From the NCBI GenBank assembly GCA_022579005.1, contig MU401616.1, positions 1 to 64,000 on the forward strand: a stretch of 64,000 nucleotides of DNA, given 5' to 3'. This document shows positions 36,901-48,155 of this stretch, piece after piece. Position numbers and translations under genes: made by a program. Source of the DNA: Poronia punctata (taxonomy: Eukaryota; Ascomycota; Sordariomycetes; Xylariales; Xylariaceae). A model generated the notes under the pieces. The model saw only the letters and a program-made list of their open reading frames with translations. It was not told the origin of the DNA and ran no database searches. Numbering within the stretch: the stretch's first letter is position 1; the number at the start of each line of letters is the position of its first letter.

Positions 36901-38393
36901 CGATCAAGAATCTACAAAGCCACTGTTGCAAGTGGGCGCATGAGACATGCTACATATTACACGTATGTCATTATTAGGTACATAGTAAGCAAAATCCGAA
37001 CACGCGGCTTTAAGACTTAACACGACCTGCCATTAATAAAGATAGCAGGTTCTACTCTGCTAGCGTAGTTACCTGACTAAGTAGATACGTTTGGTAACAC
37101 GCCTCTGATCAAAGTATATTGAGCTGAATCTTGGAGTAGGTATGAGCATACGCCCCTTCCACATCTTGATAGAACCAAGGATAGGTTATACCCGTAGACT
37201 AACCTAGGTTAGGTACCTACTTTAGATATCTGGGACTACGAGTACGAGTAGATAACTGGGGACAAAATTAACATTAGTGAGATCGTTTGAACCCCAGTCA
37301 GGAGTTTGGCGTTATGCTTTAAACATCACATGCATACTCGTAGAATGGCAGCCGGATCACATTTTGGGGCTATTGATGACCGCTGGCCAATCCCTCCAGA
37401 GCGATCGGCAATATACTTCGCATGGTACCTGAGAACATGTTTCCCGATCTAGCAGGAGGGCTTGCTGAATCGGCCCCAACAAGCCTTGGCCGTCACCTGT
37501 GCCTGTTAGGATCGACAGACGAGCCAGCGGGAGTGGTAGAGTGACCGCTTGGAACTGACATGCTTGCGCAATGCGCCGTCTCCATCACGGCTCCATGACC
37601 CCCATCAGGCGTCAGGGACCCCATGTTGTCGATAGTTTCAGGTCCCGAAAAGTTTATTTTTGCTAGTGGATAGTAAAACTTCCGGTTCTATACCCGGACT
37701 CTGGGGGCTCTAGCCTCTGGGGCATTAACAAGTTACAAGCCTGCTTGCGCACCGCGGTACCTACCTTACCTACCCTCGAAAAATGCCTGTCCTGCCAGGC
37801 ACTGCCAGGGTTTGGGGGTCTCGGAGGTCTGGAGGGTCTTTGGCCATGAGGCTTTTCGACAGATTCTCTGTTTAGTTGATGCCCGTGCCACGATCGCCTC
37901 CCCCGTGCCTGCATCCAAGGCCCCATGACTCATGGGCATTGACGTCCTGTGGCTACTCGTTCCTCGGCCATACTCAGCGCACCTAAAGCGCTAGAATGGC
38001 CGAAGGGTCCCAGGTAGTCAGGTCCAGGATGATAGGATCGACACCCGTCATTTGCTTTTCCCGCCGCGCGCCTAACGTAGCCGTCTATGCCTCATGAACA
38101 ATGCCGTGCAAGTATAGGCCCATAGGGAGGGTACACCAGGTTACCTGAGTTGCTATACTGGGCACCAGGCGTCTAATGAACTACCTATTCGAGGGCTAGT
38201 CAAGGTTACTTGCCCCGGACGGGACCAAGCGAGTGTGCCCTCCCCTTGCCCACGTCCAGGCTCGGTGCCGGCACTGACAGTGGAATGTTACAAGCCACTT
38301 TCTATAAGATAAAGTTGGCCCCAACCCCGATACTCTCGAGATTTCTTTTCCCACCCCAAACCAGTCAGCTGTTGTCGATACTCGTAACTCAAG
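30935..38393. other. Gene-poor region, 7.5 kb
   Basis: No reading frame longer than about 150 codons, and none resembles a protein or gives a spliced model. Base composition is ordinary, unlike the left AT-rich block, so it is not an obvious RIP relic. It contains TACTCGTA-type octamers at 36841, 36859, 37237, 37243, 37335 and 38379, CTAGGTTAGGTA at 32207 and 37204, and a weak 5S-rRNA-like stretch near 35035-35125. The left end holds the promoter of the C2H2 factor and the right end the promoter of the GH55 gene. Confidence 0.5.
38303..38311 (+). promoter_or_regulatory. Possible TATA element of the GH55 gene
   Basis: TATAAGATA lies about 85 bases before the ATG, followed by a CT-rich leader. 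The position fits a core promoter, but there is no direct evidence of a transcription start. Confidence 0.35.
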
Positions 38394-40954
38394 ATGCGTT
38401 TCTCGACCTTCCTGACTGCTGTTGCCAGCCTGGCTGTAGGCATAAACGCCTACTGGCTGGAAGATGTAAAGCACCAGGGCGTTGCTCCTTTCGCCGGCGA
38501 TGGGTACAAAGTCTTTCGAAACGTCAAGGATTATGGTGCCAAAGGTGACGGAAGCGCCGACGACACTGATGCTATCATGCAAGCATTGAACGATGGCGAC
38601 AACCGTTGCTTGCAGGGTTGTGTAAGTCTCTCTCCCGTTGTTCAACCGTGCCAGGGGATTTGGTATCCCGACGGGCTCGCGTACTAATTGTGACCTAGGC
38701 CTCGACCACCACGACGCCGGCCGTTGTTTATTTCCCTTCGGGAACCTACAAGATCTCCAAGGCCCTCCAGCCCCCTTACTTCACTCAGCTCATCGGTGAT
38801 CCTTCCGATCGTCCCGTCCTCAAGGCCTCATCCGACTTTGCGGGTTTCGGTTTGATCGACGGCAACCCGTACTTCACCGAGGACCTGAACTGGATTTCCA
38901 CCAATGTCTTCTACCGCCAGATGCGCAACTTCGTCATTGATACCACGGATATCGCCCCTGGTACCGCTGCCACCGGTATCCATTGGCCTACTTCCCAGGC
39001 CACCTCGCTTATCAATATCGAGTTCAACATGCCCAAGGGTGAAGACTCTGTCCATGTCGGTCTCTTTGTCGAGAGCGGTGAGTTCCCCCTATTTCGACAC
39101 GGCGGTCTCGACTCGTGTGCTGACTTCTTTACTTACTAGGCTCGGGCGGCTTCATGAGCGACCTGACCTTCAACGGTGGTGCTACGGGCGCTTCTCTCGG
39201 CAACCAGCAGTATACTATGCGCAACTTGGTTTTCAAGGACTGCCAGACGGGTATCATCCAGCTCTGGAACTGGGGTTGGACCTACATCAACTCGGAGTTT
39301 AGCAACCTAAAGGTTGGTATTGATATCACTGCCGCTGGAGAGACCGAGGGCAGCCTGAACGTCGGCTCCGCCATCATCCTCGACAGCTCCTTTGCCGATA
39401 CCGAGACGGCCATCAAGACCGGTTACTCTGCCGACACGACCCCCGACACAGCCGGCAGTCTGATCCTGGAGAACGTGAAGCTCGAGAGCGTCCCCACGGC
39501 CGTTGCCGACGCTAGTGGCAGCATCCTCGAGGGTGGTTCGACGACCATTGCTGGTTGGGGCCAGGGCCACCAATACGTTGGTGACGCCGATCGGGAGCTG
39601 TCTGGCGAAATCACCGCCAACACCCGACCTGATGGTTTGACGGGCGAGAACGGCTACTACGGCCGATCCAAGCCCCAGTATGAGGACGTCGCGGCATCTG
39701 ATATTGTCAGTGCTCGCGACTCCGGCGCCAAGGGTGACGGCACAACCGACGATGTAAGTTGGCAATGCTCCTCAGATAATTAACAATCTGTTTTCTAATA
39801 ACAAAACTTAGACCGAGGCTCTGCAAAGCGCCATCGACAGCGCCAAGGGCAAGGTTCTCTTCCTCGACTATGGTCTGTACAAGGTTACCGGAACTCTCAA
39901 GATCGGCGACGGAGCCAAGATCATCGGTGAAGGGTACCCTATCATCATGGCCTCGGGCGATTTCTTTGGTGACATCAGCGATCCGAAGCCGCTTCTTCAA
40001 GTCGGTGCCAGCTCGGGCGATGCCGGCCAGGTCGAGCTTGTCGACTTTGTCGTTGGCAACACCGGCCCCGCTCCGGGCGCTAAGCTGATCGAGTGGAATC
40101 TGGCCTCGGAGACTTCGAAGCCCAGTGGCATGTGGGACGTCCACGCCCGTGTCGGTGGCTTTTCCGGCTCCGAAATGCAGGTCGAACAATGCCTGAAGAA
40201 GACGGGCAGCGCCGACATCGACGAGAAGTGCATCGGTGCTAACATGCTGATGCACGTCACCTCCAAGGCCACCGGCTTATACATGGAGAACACCTGGCTC
40301 TGGGTGGCCGACCACGACATCGAGGACAAGGAGAACACCCAGATCACCATCTACTCTGGTCGCGGTCTCTACATCGAGTCGACCGAGGGCAACATCTGGC
40401 TCGTCGGTACCGCCGTTGAACACAACCATCTGTACAACTACCAGTTTGCCAACACCAAGAACATCTTCGCCAGCATGTTCCAGACCGAGACCCCTTACTA
40501 CATGCCTCTTCCCGATGCTACCAAGCCTTTCCCGATCAACTCGGACATCAACGACCCCGACTTTTCGGCTTCTTGCGAGGGTGTAGAGGGCAACTGCGCC
40601 GAGTCTTGGGGCCTGCGCATCATCAACTCGTCCGATTTCTTCATCTATGGTGCGGGTCACTACTCGTTCTTCAACAACTACGATACCAGTAAGCTTTTCC
40701 CCTCAAGTTGACTAGCGACTACAAGAAAAGATAACTAACACATGATTCTTTTTCTAGGCTGCTCGACTGTCGAGTCCGGCGAGAACTGCCAGTCACGCAT
40801 CGTCTCTCTGGAAGAGGTCAAGAACATCAACATCTACGGCCTCAACACCATCGGCTCCTTGAGCATGATCGACAGAGATGGCAAGAGCGTCGCTAGCTGG
40901 GAGGACAATGTCAATGTCTTCCCTGCCAACATTATGCTCTACAGGAGCGACTAA
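38394..40954 (+). CDS. Secreted GH55 exo-beta-1,3-glucanase
   Basis: Five exons are read: 38394-38621, 38699-39077, 39140-39753, 39812-40688 and 40758-40954, giving 764 residues, the normal GH55 length. GH55 enzymes release glucose or short products from beta-1,3-glucan. The protein starts with a signal peptide (MRFSTFLTAVASLAVGINA). It has two right-handed beta-helix halves, each opening with the pectate-lyase-superfamily motif: NVKDYGAKGDGSADDTDAI near residue 45 and SARDSGAKGDGTTDDTEALQ near residue 395. Between them are AVVYFPSGTYKISKALQP and a Trp-rich LWNWGWTYINSEFSN. The late block CEGVEGNCAESWGLRIINS and the C-terminal CSTVESGENCQSR supply Cys pairs. All introns are 58-77 bases with GT...AG ends, and two have CTAAC or CTAATAAC branch sites. 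Likely substrates are fungal or plant beta-glucan outside the cell. Confidence 0.96.
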
Positions 40955-42109
40955 AAGGAGCGGGCTTGTGTGATATTACGATGATGTTGTTGTTGTTGTT
41001 GTTCATTTATGTCTATACTTAAACCAATTTGTGTACATATATTTTCATATATACCCCCTTACCTACATAGGTATGTACCATGACAGACGAAAAGATGGGA
41101 ATTGAAGATATTTCATTTCTGTCAATATATACAATATCAATTCTAAATTGATATATCCCACCAACAACTCTGCTGGATAATGGATTTGCCCCTTTTGGTA
41201 GCAATCTGTTGAACTTGTTGAACTTGCTGGCCATCTATTGTACCTCCACCTCCTTTATCGGTGTGTTGGTGTTATGCTATGCAAACCCCGCCCCCCCCAC
41301 TTGTGACGTACAGGACAATATGTAGCAGTGCAACATCCATGTAAAACATCTTGTTACACCTATTCTCACCAGCAACATTGTAATATACCTACTTGAGATA
41401 CTATGTTGTCCTGGTGTGATTTCAAGCGCCGATAGAATAATGAATATTGATGGAGAGATGAAAAAAATAGGAATTGAAGGTAGGTAGACTACCTAGGTAC
41501 TTAAGGTAGCAATAGTCCTTTTCTTGACCCCGCATTATCGCTATCCAAAGTGATACAGATACTTATTATCTCTAGGTAACGTTACTATCGTGAGTTTTTC
41601 CATACTCTTTTAAAGCCGCGGATATCTCTTGTAGCGCCAACTATCTAGTACCACGTTCTTAAGCAAGGTCCTCAAAGCAAAGCTGATTCATTTTCGTTAG
41701 TGTAAATAGTGTATGATGAGCATCTATGGCCTCACCATAATATTAAATAGGTAGGGTTAGGTAGGTACTTTACCTAGTCCAGGTACTTTAATGATAGGAC
41801 AATGTCATCCGTACCTAGACGTAACCTACACTAGCCCCTCACCTTTTATTGGACTTTTTGTCTCCATCGCCGGTCGTTGGTTAAAAAGGGTAACTTTTAA
41901 CAACACCACTTCAACCTACCTACATACCTACTTACTCAGTATTTACTTTTTCAACTTTTTATACAACTCATACCAAGTTTGAAACCGGAAAGTGCAGACT
42001 TACTTACCTTCCATACATACCTAGTCTTACAACAACTACATAGACACACATCTACCAAAAAAGCACATGTAAACCCCACACTCCCCCCTTTTTTATATAT
42101 ATAAAAAAT
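40955..42109. other. Spacer GH55 / PhyH genes
   Basis: The spacer carries a (TTG)n run just after the GH55 stop (about 40983-41001), GC-poor 3' flank sequence, and a CT-rich leader that ends in a TATATATATAAAAAAT tract right against the next ATG. No gene was seen. Confidence 0.5.
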
Positions 42110-43057
42110 ATGGCATCCCTCCGCGCCGAACTAGCAGAAAAAGGGTTCGTAATCCGCCGTCAAATCCTCACGCCAGGCGAACTAGAACGCCTCCGACTCG
42201 CCGCAACACGCACGACATCCCTCGCGCGAGCAGGAAACTGGCCCGACGTCCGAACAGTGGGAAAACAATTCCCGCCCTGGCCCAAACCCAGCCCAGGAAT
42301 TCCTCCAGAGGAAGGGATATGGGGAGTCCAGGGTCTATTGAATCCGGCACTGGGGCAAGAAAACGTCGACGTTTTTACTGCGTCGTACTTCCACGAGGAG
42401 ATACTGGATGTTGCCAAGGCGTTACTTACGTACGAAGACGAAGACGAAGAATGTAGGGATGAGGATCTGGTCATGGAATTATATAATATGCTTGTGAGAC
42501 CGGCTTCGAGTTTCGAGTTGGAGTGGCATCGAGATGATGTCCCGCGCACTGCTACGGTTGAGGAGGAAGAGGCAAAGTTGGGTGTTGACGGAAAGAAGGA
42601 GAAGAAGAAGAAGAGGTATTGGAACACGCAATGGAATCTCGCGCTCTTCCCGGACGAATCGCTCATCGTTGTGCCGGGATCTCATGTCCGTGCGCGCACG
42701 CAGGCGGAACGAGAGGCAGATCCGTTGGATAAGAATATGCCAGGTCAGCTTGTGGTTAAGCTGGAGCCGGGGGACGTGGTGTTTTACGATAATAATATCT
42801 TGCATCGGGGCGTGTATGATGCGAATAAGGAGCGCATGAGCTTGCATGGTTCGGTGGGCCACGCGGGTGGGGGACGGTTTCGCGCTACGAATGTGCTGCA
42901 GCATGGGATTGGCAAGTGGGTTGATCAGTGTGATTTTAGTTGCTTGGAGGGAGGGCCGGGCGGTGTCGAGGCGAGAAGGAGGGCTGAGGGGATGAGGGAG
43001 AGGTTGGTGAAGCTTGGGAGGGAGAGTGGTGATGTTGGGTATTCGCTCACGGGGTGA
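42110..43057 (+). CDS. Phytanoyl-CoA dioxygenase (PhyH) family protein
   Basis: A single exon of 315 residues. PhyH enzymes are Fe(II)/2-oxoglutarate-dependent hydroxylases; the substrate here is unknown. The facial triad is visible: WHRDD supplies His140 and Asp142, and NNILHRGVYD supplies the distal His232. Arg242 in ERMSLH is positioned to bind 2-oxoglutarate. The N-terminus (LAEKGFVIRRQILTPGELER) is the family's usual opening. Between the HxD motif and the following strand (NTQWNLALF) there is a charged insertion of about 20 residues (EEEEAKLG ... KKEKKKK), which is probably a surface loop. The intronless start at 42110 is the first ATG. The C-terminus is a helical, Arg-rich tail. No peroxisomal SKL signal is present (it ends SLTG), so it need not act on phytanoyl-CoA in peroxisomes. 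Confidence 0.88.
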   Translation: MASLRAELAEKGFVIRRQILTPGELERLRLAATRTTSLARAGNWPDVRTVGKQFPPWPKPSPGIPPEEGIWGVQGLLNPALGQENVDVFTASYFHEEILDVAKALLTYEDEDEECRDEDLVMELYNMLVRPASSFELEWHRDDVPRTATVEEEEAKLGVDGKKEKKKKRYWNTQWNLALFPDESLIVVPGSHVRARTQAEREADPLDKNMPGQLVVKLEPGDVVFYDNNILHRGVYDANKERMSLHGSVGHAGGGRFRATNVLQHGIGKWVDQCDFSCLEGGPGGVEARRRAEGMRERLVKLGRESGDVGYSLTG

Positions 43058-43678
43058 TGGATACATCGTTCATGATATCAATGAGATTAGGTTATACACA
43101 TACATGACCTGCATTAAATGCTTAATACGGATGCGTAGTGTTCCTGGATAGACAATAACGTTTCTCCTCTCCCTCTTATCAGAACTGGGGTAAACTCAAC
43201 CTTGGACAATACCGTATACGCTCCTGAGAACTCCACGTATAAGTACTAGGTAGGGTAAGTGGCTTTAACACGACTCTTGGGATTGAAGACGCAAAACGAC
43301 TCTTAGCTAAATTGATGCTCGTTAATTAATATAAACCCTTAAAAATCCCCTCGGGCTGATATTACATAATTAGACGGCTTTTATTGCTTTCTGGTCAGAT
43401 AAACTTGACCTCAAATCCATATGTATGATACATATCTCCTCTCCAACGACCCCGGATATAATGACGTCTTTCCCCAACATCGCATTTGCCCCACCATTCC
43501 CAACCCCACCATGCAATCGGTCCAATACATGCTGCTGCCTTCCGAGAAGATGGGTTATTTAGACAACCTACACTTTTTTATACTTATTTTTCGAAGCTCT
43601 GTGTTTTCTAGCATCGTCCCCTGTAATACCACCTGCCCTCAAATATCCCTTCTTTTTTCCTTCATAAAAAGACGGTGA
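43058..43678. other. Spacer PhyH / FAD oxidoreductase
   Basis: These 621 bases lie between two plus-strand genes. A CT-rich leader precedes the next start. No gene is supported. Confidence 0.45.
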
Positions 43679-45115
43679 ATGTCCATAATCCCCCGTAATC
43701 TCACCATCCCCGCATCACTCCGCACCATGTCCCCCAAAAAGGAGATCACCATAGTAGGCGGGGGAATCATCGGCTGCAGCACAGCGTACTACCTGACGCG
43801 CCACCCATCCTACTCGCCCGAGACACACCGCGTAACCCTCCTCGAGGCCGCCTCGACCAGCACGGGCGGCCGCACCCCCGACAGCATCCAAGACCCCGCC
43901 ACCCTCGCCGACCCGACAACCGCGTCCAGGAAAAACCCAGCCCACGAGGGAATCGCAGGCGGCGCAAGCGGTAAAGCCGGCGGTCTACTCGCCCTATGGG
44001 CCTTTCCCGAGAACATCGTCCCCTTGAGCTTCCGCTTACACGACGAGCTAGCGCGCGAACACGGCGGCGACAAGCGATGGGGTTATAGACGGTGTTGGGC
44101 AAGTCAAATCGACTGCAAAGCGCGGGGGACAACAACAGCAGCAGCAGCAGCAGCAGCAGAAGGTAATCAGCCCAGTAATACCGGTAAAAGTAAATCAGCC
44201 GGTCTCCACAGAGACCACCATAAAGACCCCTCAACACTCCGCAGACTCGGCGTCCCGGATGATTTGGACTGGCTGGACTCCTCTTCTTCCTCATCTCTTT
44301 CCGCATACGAAAACATCGGTACTCCCGAGAACACGGCCCAAGTCCATCCGGAGCTCTTCACGCGGTCCATGGCGCAATTAGCCGAGGACGCCGGCGCGCG
44401 CATCGTCACCGGCGCCCGCGTCACAGCTATATCGCGTAGCGCGGACGATAGCCGCGTCGAGGGCGTGACGTACGTGGATAAGGACGGGGCGGAGAAGACG
44501 TTGGCTACGACGCATTGCGTCGTCGCCGCTGGACCCTGGACGGCAACTCTACTCCCTGAGATCCCCGTGCGCGCTTCACGCGCTCATAGTGTGGTCATCA
44601 AGACGCCGGCACCGCTTTCGGCCTATGCGCTTTTCACGCAGATTAAATTGCCGGTAGGGTTCCGGACACCTTCGTCCGAAAGAAAGGCCGCGACGTCTTC
44701 TGCCGCTGTGCCGCTGCGTGCGCCGCAGATTGTTAACCCGGAGATATACGCGCGACCGGACGGCACTGCGTACGCGTGCGGACCGACGGACGAGGCGGCG
44801 CCTTTGCCGATTACGAGCGCCGAGGTCGAGGTGGACGAGGCGCGGTGCGCGGATATCGTGGCGCAGGTGGGCGGCATCAGCGATCAGTTGGGCCGCGACG
44901 GCGAGGTGCTCGCTAAGCAGGCGTGTTACTTACCGCAGGGTGGGCCGTATATCGGGCAAGTCGGCAAGACGGAAGGGCTCATCGTCGCTGCGGGACATAC
45001 GTGCTGGGGCATACAGAATGCGCCGGGGACGGGCAAGCTCGTTAGCGAGATTGTGTTTGATGGGAAGGCGAAGAGCGCGAGATTGGGTGGTTGTGACCCT
45101 GCGCTCGTGTTATGA
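43679..45115 (+). CDS. FAD-dependent oxidoreductase, DAO family (TDA3-like)
   Basis: A single exon of 478 residues. The dinucleotide-binding motif VGGGIIGCSTAYYL sits near residue 25, followed by the block GGASGKAGGLLALWAFPENI, which is shared with yeast Tda3 and its relatives (from memory). The Arg/Trp-rich KRWGYRRC stretch follows. Near the C-terminus, GLIVAAGHTCWGIQNAPGTG is the second FAD-contact region. DAO-family flavoproteins oxidise amines or amino acids. Tda3 has been linked to endosome-to-Golgi transport, and its chemical substrate is unclear. A poly-Ala tract coded by a CAG/CAGC run lies at residues about 152-160. ATG 43679 is used; an in-frame ATG at 43727 sits closer to the Rossmann fold and may be the real start, the first 16 residues being weakly mitochondrial-like. 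It does not appear to be secreted. Confidence 0.88.
   Translation: MSIIPRNLTIPASLRTMSPKKEITIVGGGIIGCSTAYYLTRHPSYSPETHRVTLLEAASTSTGGRTPDSIQDPATLADPTTASRKNPAHEGIAGGASGKAGGLLALWAFPENIVPLSFRLHDELAREHGGDKRWGYRRCWASQIDCKARGTTTAAAAAAAEGNQPSNTGKSKSAGLHRDHHKDPSTLRRLGVPDDLDWLDSSSSSSLSAYENIGTPENTAQVHPELFTRSMAQLAEDAGARIVTGARVTAISRSADDSRVEGVTYVDKDGAEKTLATTHCVVAAGPWTATLLPEIPVRASRAHSVVIKTPAPLSAYALFTQIKLPVGFRTPSSERKAATSSAAVPLRAPQIVNPEIYARPDGTAYACGPTDEAAPLPITSAEVEVDEARCADIVAQVGGISDQLGRDGEVLAKQACYLPQGGPYIGQVGKTEGLIVAAGHTCWGIQNAPGTGKLVSEIVFDGKAKSARLGGCDPALVL
44131..44159. repeat. Coding CAG/ACA trinucleotide repeat
   Basis: A run of CAG-type units read in the GCA frame gives a poly-Ala stretch inside the FAD oxidoreductase. 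It is likely length-variable. Confidence 0.85.
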
Positions 45116-45482
45116 CCTTGATCTTTCGTGATGAATGGGGGGAGCTTATGGGAAGGGTTGCATGATGATGTCGTCTAGATTACTTACGAGGTTAGCTTGA
45201 TCCTAAACAAACAGTATGGCTTCCGTCTCGATATTTGTTGGCATGAAAAGGTAGAGGTAGTTATAGACGTAAAACCACATAATAAGACATACAGACTACG
45301 AGAGCAACTGCAAGTCCTTTAAATCGCCATCAGTCCTTTGCCCTTTCTGCATTAAATAAAAAAAGAAAATAGGGGGTATCGCTTCAAGACCATACAAACA
45401 AAAGTAACCCAGACCAAAAATATCATACGCCTTCTTACCATACCCATCACCATGACAATAATAAACAGACATCTCCTTCCTC
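45116..45482. other. Spacer between convergent genes
   Basis: These 367 bases are the 3' flanks of the TDA3-like gene (+) and the His-rich protein gene (-). Nothing else was seen. Confidence 0.45.
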
Positions 45483-46459
45483 TCACCCAAACCTCGACTT
45501 CGCAATCTCCCTCAACATATCAACCGTATGCTCCTCTCTCTCCTTATACTTCCTAATCCTCTCCTCCCTCTCCTCCTGTTTCGCGCGCATGATCTCCTCC
45601 CTCCTAATCTCCCTCTCCGTCTTCTTGCGTTCCTGGTCTCGCTTCAACCTTTTATACTCCTCCAACCCACCCCCGCCCCCGTCCCCAAGCAGATCCGCAT
45701 CCGGGACCTCGGACACGTCATTGGAGGACTTGGCATCGGCAAACGAAGCATTAGCATCTCGGACCTCGCGTCTCTTCTCCAGACGTCGCGCCTGCGTGCC
45801 CGCGTCCGCGCGCGGGACTATCTCTTCCAGACGTTCCTTTTGTAGGGTTCTGTCGAACTTTCGCTCTTGGCGGAGCGCGTCGCGCGCTTCTTCGCGTCCC
45901 GACGCTTCGAGTTCTCGGCGGAGTGTCAGGTCTGTGAGAGATGGGATGCCGGGACCGTGTTTAGAGGGGAAGGAGGAGTATGCTGCCTTTTGTCCCGGTA
46001 GTGTTGGTCCGTATTCATCGTCGTCTTCGTCTTCGTCTTCGTCATCGTCCGGTGATGCGCGTCGTGAACTGATGATGTTGTGATGATGATGATGATGATG
46101 ATGTATGATTTGTAAATCTTGCCCGACGACGACCCGATGACCATCATCATCAGGACTCTCCACCTCCTCCTCCTCCTTCTCTTCATCAACATCTTGCCCT
46201 TGATCAAGAACCGCATTCTCAAACGTCACAGGATCATACCATCCCTCCGCCAACGTGCCGCCATTCCACTTATTCACAAAACTCTTCCACCTTCCCCGGA
46301 CCTCGCGCTCCTCGATATTCCTTATGTCAATCTGTTTCTGTAGATCCAGATATTGCGCGAACAAAGGTCTGAAAGCTTTGTAATCTGCCGATCGCGATAA
46401 CGTCCGTGCATTGAATGGGAGTGTAGGGACAGGGACAGGGTCAGGGACAGGGACAGAAC

Positions 46460-46493
<34 letters not shown>

Positions 46494-46646
46494 GCGGCGT
46501 CGTTTAGTTGACTTGTCGTCATGTTCGCGGTTACGGGGAGATCGCGATCTTCTTCGTACTTCGCGTTCGTCGCCGTCGTGTCTATGTGCCCTCTTTCGTT
46601 CTGCTGGATTGGTGGGGGACCGACGGCTCTGGTTATAGTTGTCCAT
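45483..46646 (-). CDS. His-rich, charged nuclear-type protein of unknown function
   Basis: A 387-residue product if translation starts at ATG 46646 (MDNYNQSRRSPTNPAERKRA). The frame is open further upstream, and an ATG at 46802 would add 52 residues, but a CCCCCTACAG acceptor-like site lies between, so the extra part is probably leader. The N-terminus is rich in Arg, Ser and Asp (RRRSRSPRNREHDD) and has an 11-His run and a PVPDPVPVP repeat. A conserved-looking core follows, SADYKAFRPLFAQYLDLQKQ then GRWKSFVNKWNGGTLAEGWYD, then an acidic stretch, a second His run of about eight, EYGPTLPGQK, and a long charged helix (ERKKTEREIRREEIMRAKQE). The RS-like N-terminus and GPxLP motif suggest an RNA-processing protein, but I cannot name the family. 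Confidence 0.75.
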
Positions 46647-46995
46647 GACTTGTCTTGTCTTCTTCTTTTCTTCGGGGGATACCAGCAGCAGCTCTCTCTT
46701 TTTCAATTCTATCTTTGCTCGATAATCCTTTCCCTTACTCGGAATCTCAACGGGATGCTTGCTACCTGTAGGGGGTGTATGCTGGATTGAATTAGAGTAC
46801 ATATGTAGGCGCAAGTAAAAGTACTACCGAACATGAATAATAAACTGGTCGTGACTTTGACAGGCAGAACAGGGCGGCTGGCATTGCACCGTTTAGTGGG
46901 GGGCGGTAGAAGCCTTTAGTAAAGTAAAGTAGGTACCTATGTACTCGTACATAGTGCTAAAAAGTTGGTATATTATACTACTACCTCCTTACCTA
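46647..46995. other. Leader of His-rich gene and spacer
   Basis: Probably the 5' leader with a small intron (acceptor CCCCCTACAG near 46770), then spacer carrying one TACTCGTA octamer at 46942-46949. Confidence 0.4.
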
Positions 46996-47402
46996 CAGTG
47001 GGTACCCATTAATTCCGAGCAAAAGTTTCCAAAATGTAAAATGTTAAAAAAATAATAAAAAATAAAAGATAAACTATAACAATTATATACCCTTGCCTAT
47101 TAAATAAAGATTTTTATTCTCTATTTAACAATATTTTAACTAGGTTGCTACCTATTTTATTTAATTAATTAGAAATATTATAAAAATTTTTTAAAAGTAG
47201 TACGTACTTTTAACCTTAATATCTTAGCCAATACTTAACTAAAAAGAAAAATACTACTATATATAAAAATGTTTTATTTTCTTTTAACCTCTTTTACTTT
47301 TTATCATTTTTTAAATGTTAAACATAAAGCGTAGTAAGTAGTTAAAGTAAGTGAGTTTTAGTGTAAAACATCGTGTTGCTCGGAATTAATAAGCTCCTAC
47401 TG
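46996..47402. mobile_element. Short TIR element (MITE-like), Tc1/mariner-type ends
   Basis: An AT-rich 407-base insert with terminal inverted repeats. The outer 27 bases (46996-47022 and 47376-47402) match at 22 of 27 positions, with an identical inner core ATTAATTCCGAGCAA. Each end begins CAGT and is flanked by TA on both sides (46994-46995 and 47403-47404), as in Tc1/mariner-type insertions. There is no transposase reading frame inside, so it is a non-autonomous element or a deletion derivative. Flanking DNA is of ordinary composition while the interior is strongly AT-rich. Confidence 0.8.
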
Positions 47403-48155
47403 TACCTACCCTGGAGTTAAAGAACAAAAACAAGAGTGCATCTCCAAATCTCAGTTCTTGTGGACGTGACGGAAGGAAAGGCATTGAACAACGATGATTT
47501 AATATATAAAGCTACGTATACCCATTTACCGGAGGCCGCAACCTGGCTCTGACTCGTACATAAACTATGTACCTCGTGACATGACATTCCGGTGTAGGTA
47601 GATCATACAACCACGTGCGTGCCACTGTCTTCATTCGGATCATCAGGAACCTGCCCACGCTGTCGGTATCACAGCCTCCCAAAACCAGCTTATCTAGGGT
47701 TTTTACTTTGCACAATAAGTACGTACTTACCCTAATCTTCCGAGCTACTTGTATCCGCCTACGCTACTAACATGATTTGTAGTTCACGTTTTAATCTCGG
47801 GAATGACGACGGTCATTGTGTAACAGGGTAGCTAGCCATTATGTGGTGACGAGCGGTTATCCTTAGAAAATGCAACGCAAGTCAGTTAACTAATGCGTTC
47901 TATAACTCCTCGTTACACTTCAGTTGCTAGCAACTCCACAACTCCCAAATCATGAAAGGGTATCATCCGTTTTTCTTCGTAAATACCAGCCCTAGTGAAT
48001 GCCCATTTCAAGTGAAATCGTAAAATAAGACACCCTCGTCCCACCCCGCCACGTAAACGTACTGCTTCGACTACGAACTTATAATATAGACAATCCCTCA
48101 AGGAACCCCTCTTCGTCACCAACGTCCTGCATAGGCTGAAAAGAGATATAAGTGT
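47403..48155. other. Spacer between TIR element and copper-fist gene
   Basis: The 3' flank of the minus-strand copper-fist gene. No gene or RNA was seen. Confidence 0.4.

Noticed and set aside
38210..38645. Frames on both strands around the GH55 start
   Set aside because: They overlap the clear GH55 exon 1 and signal peptide in other frames.
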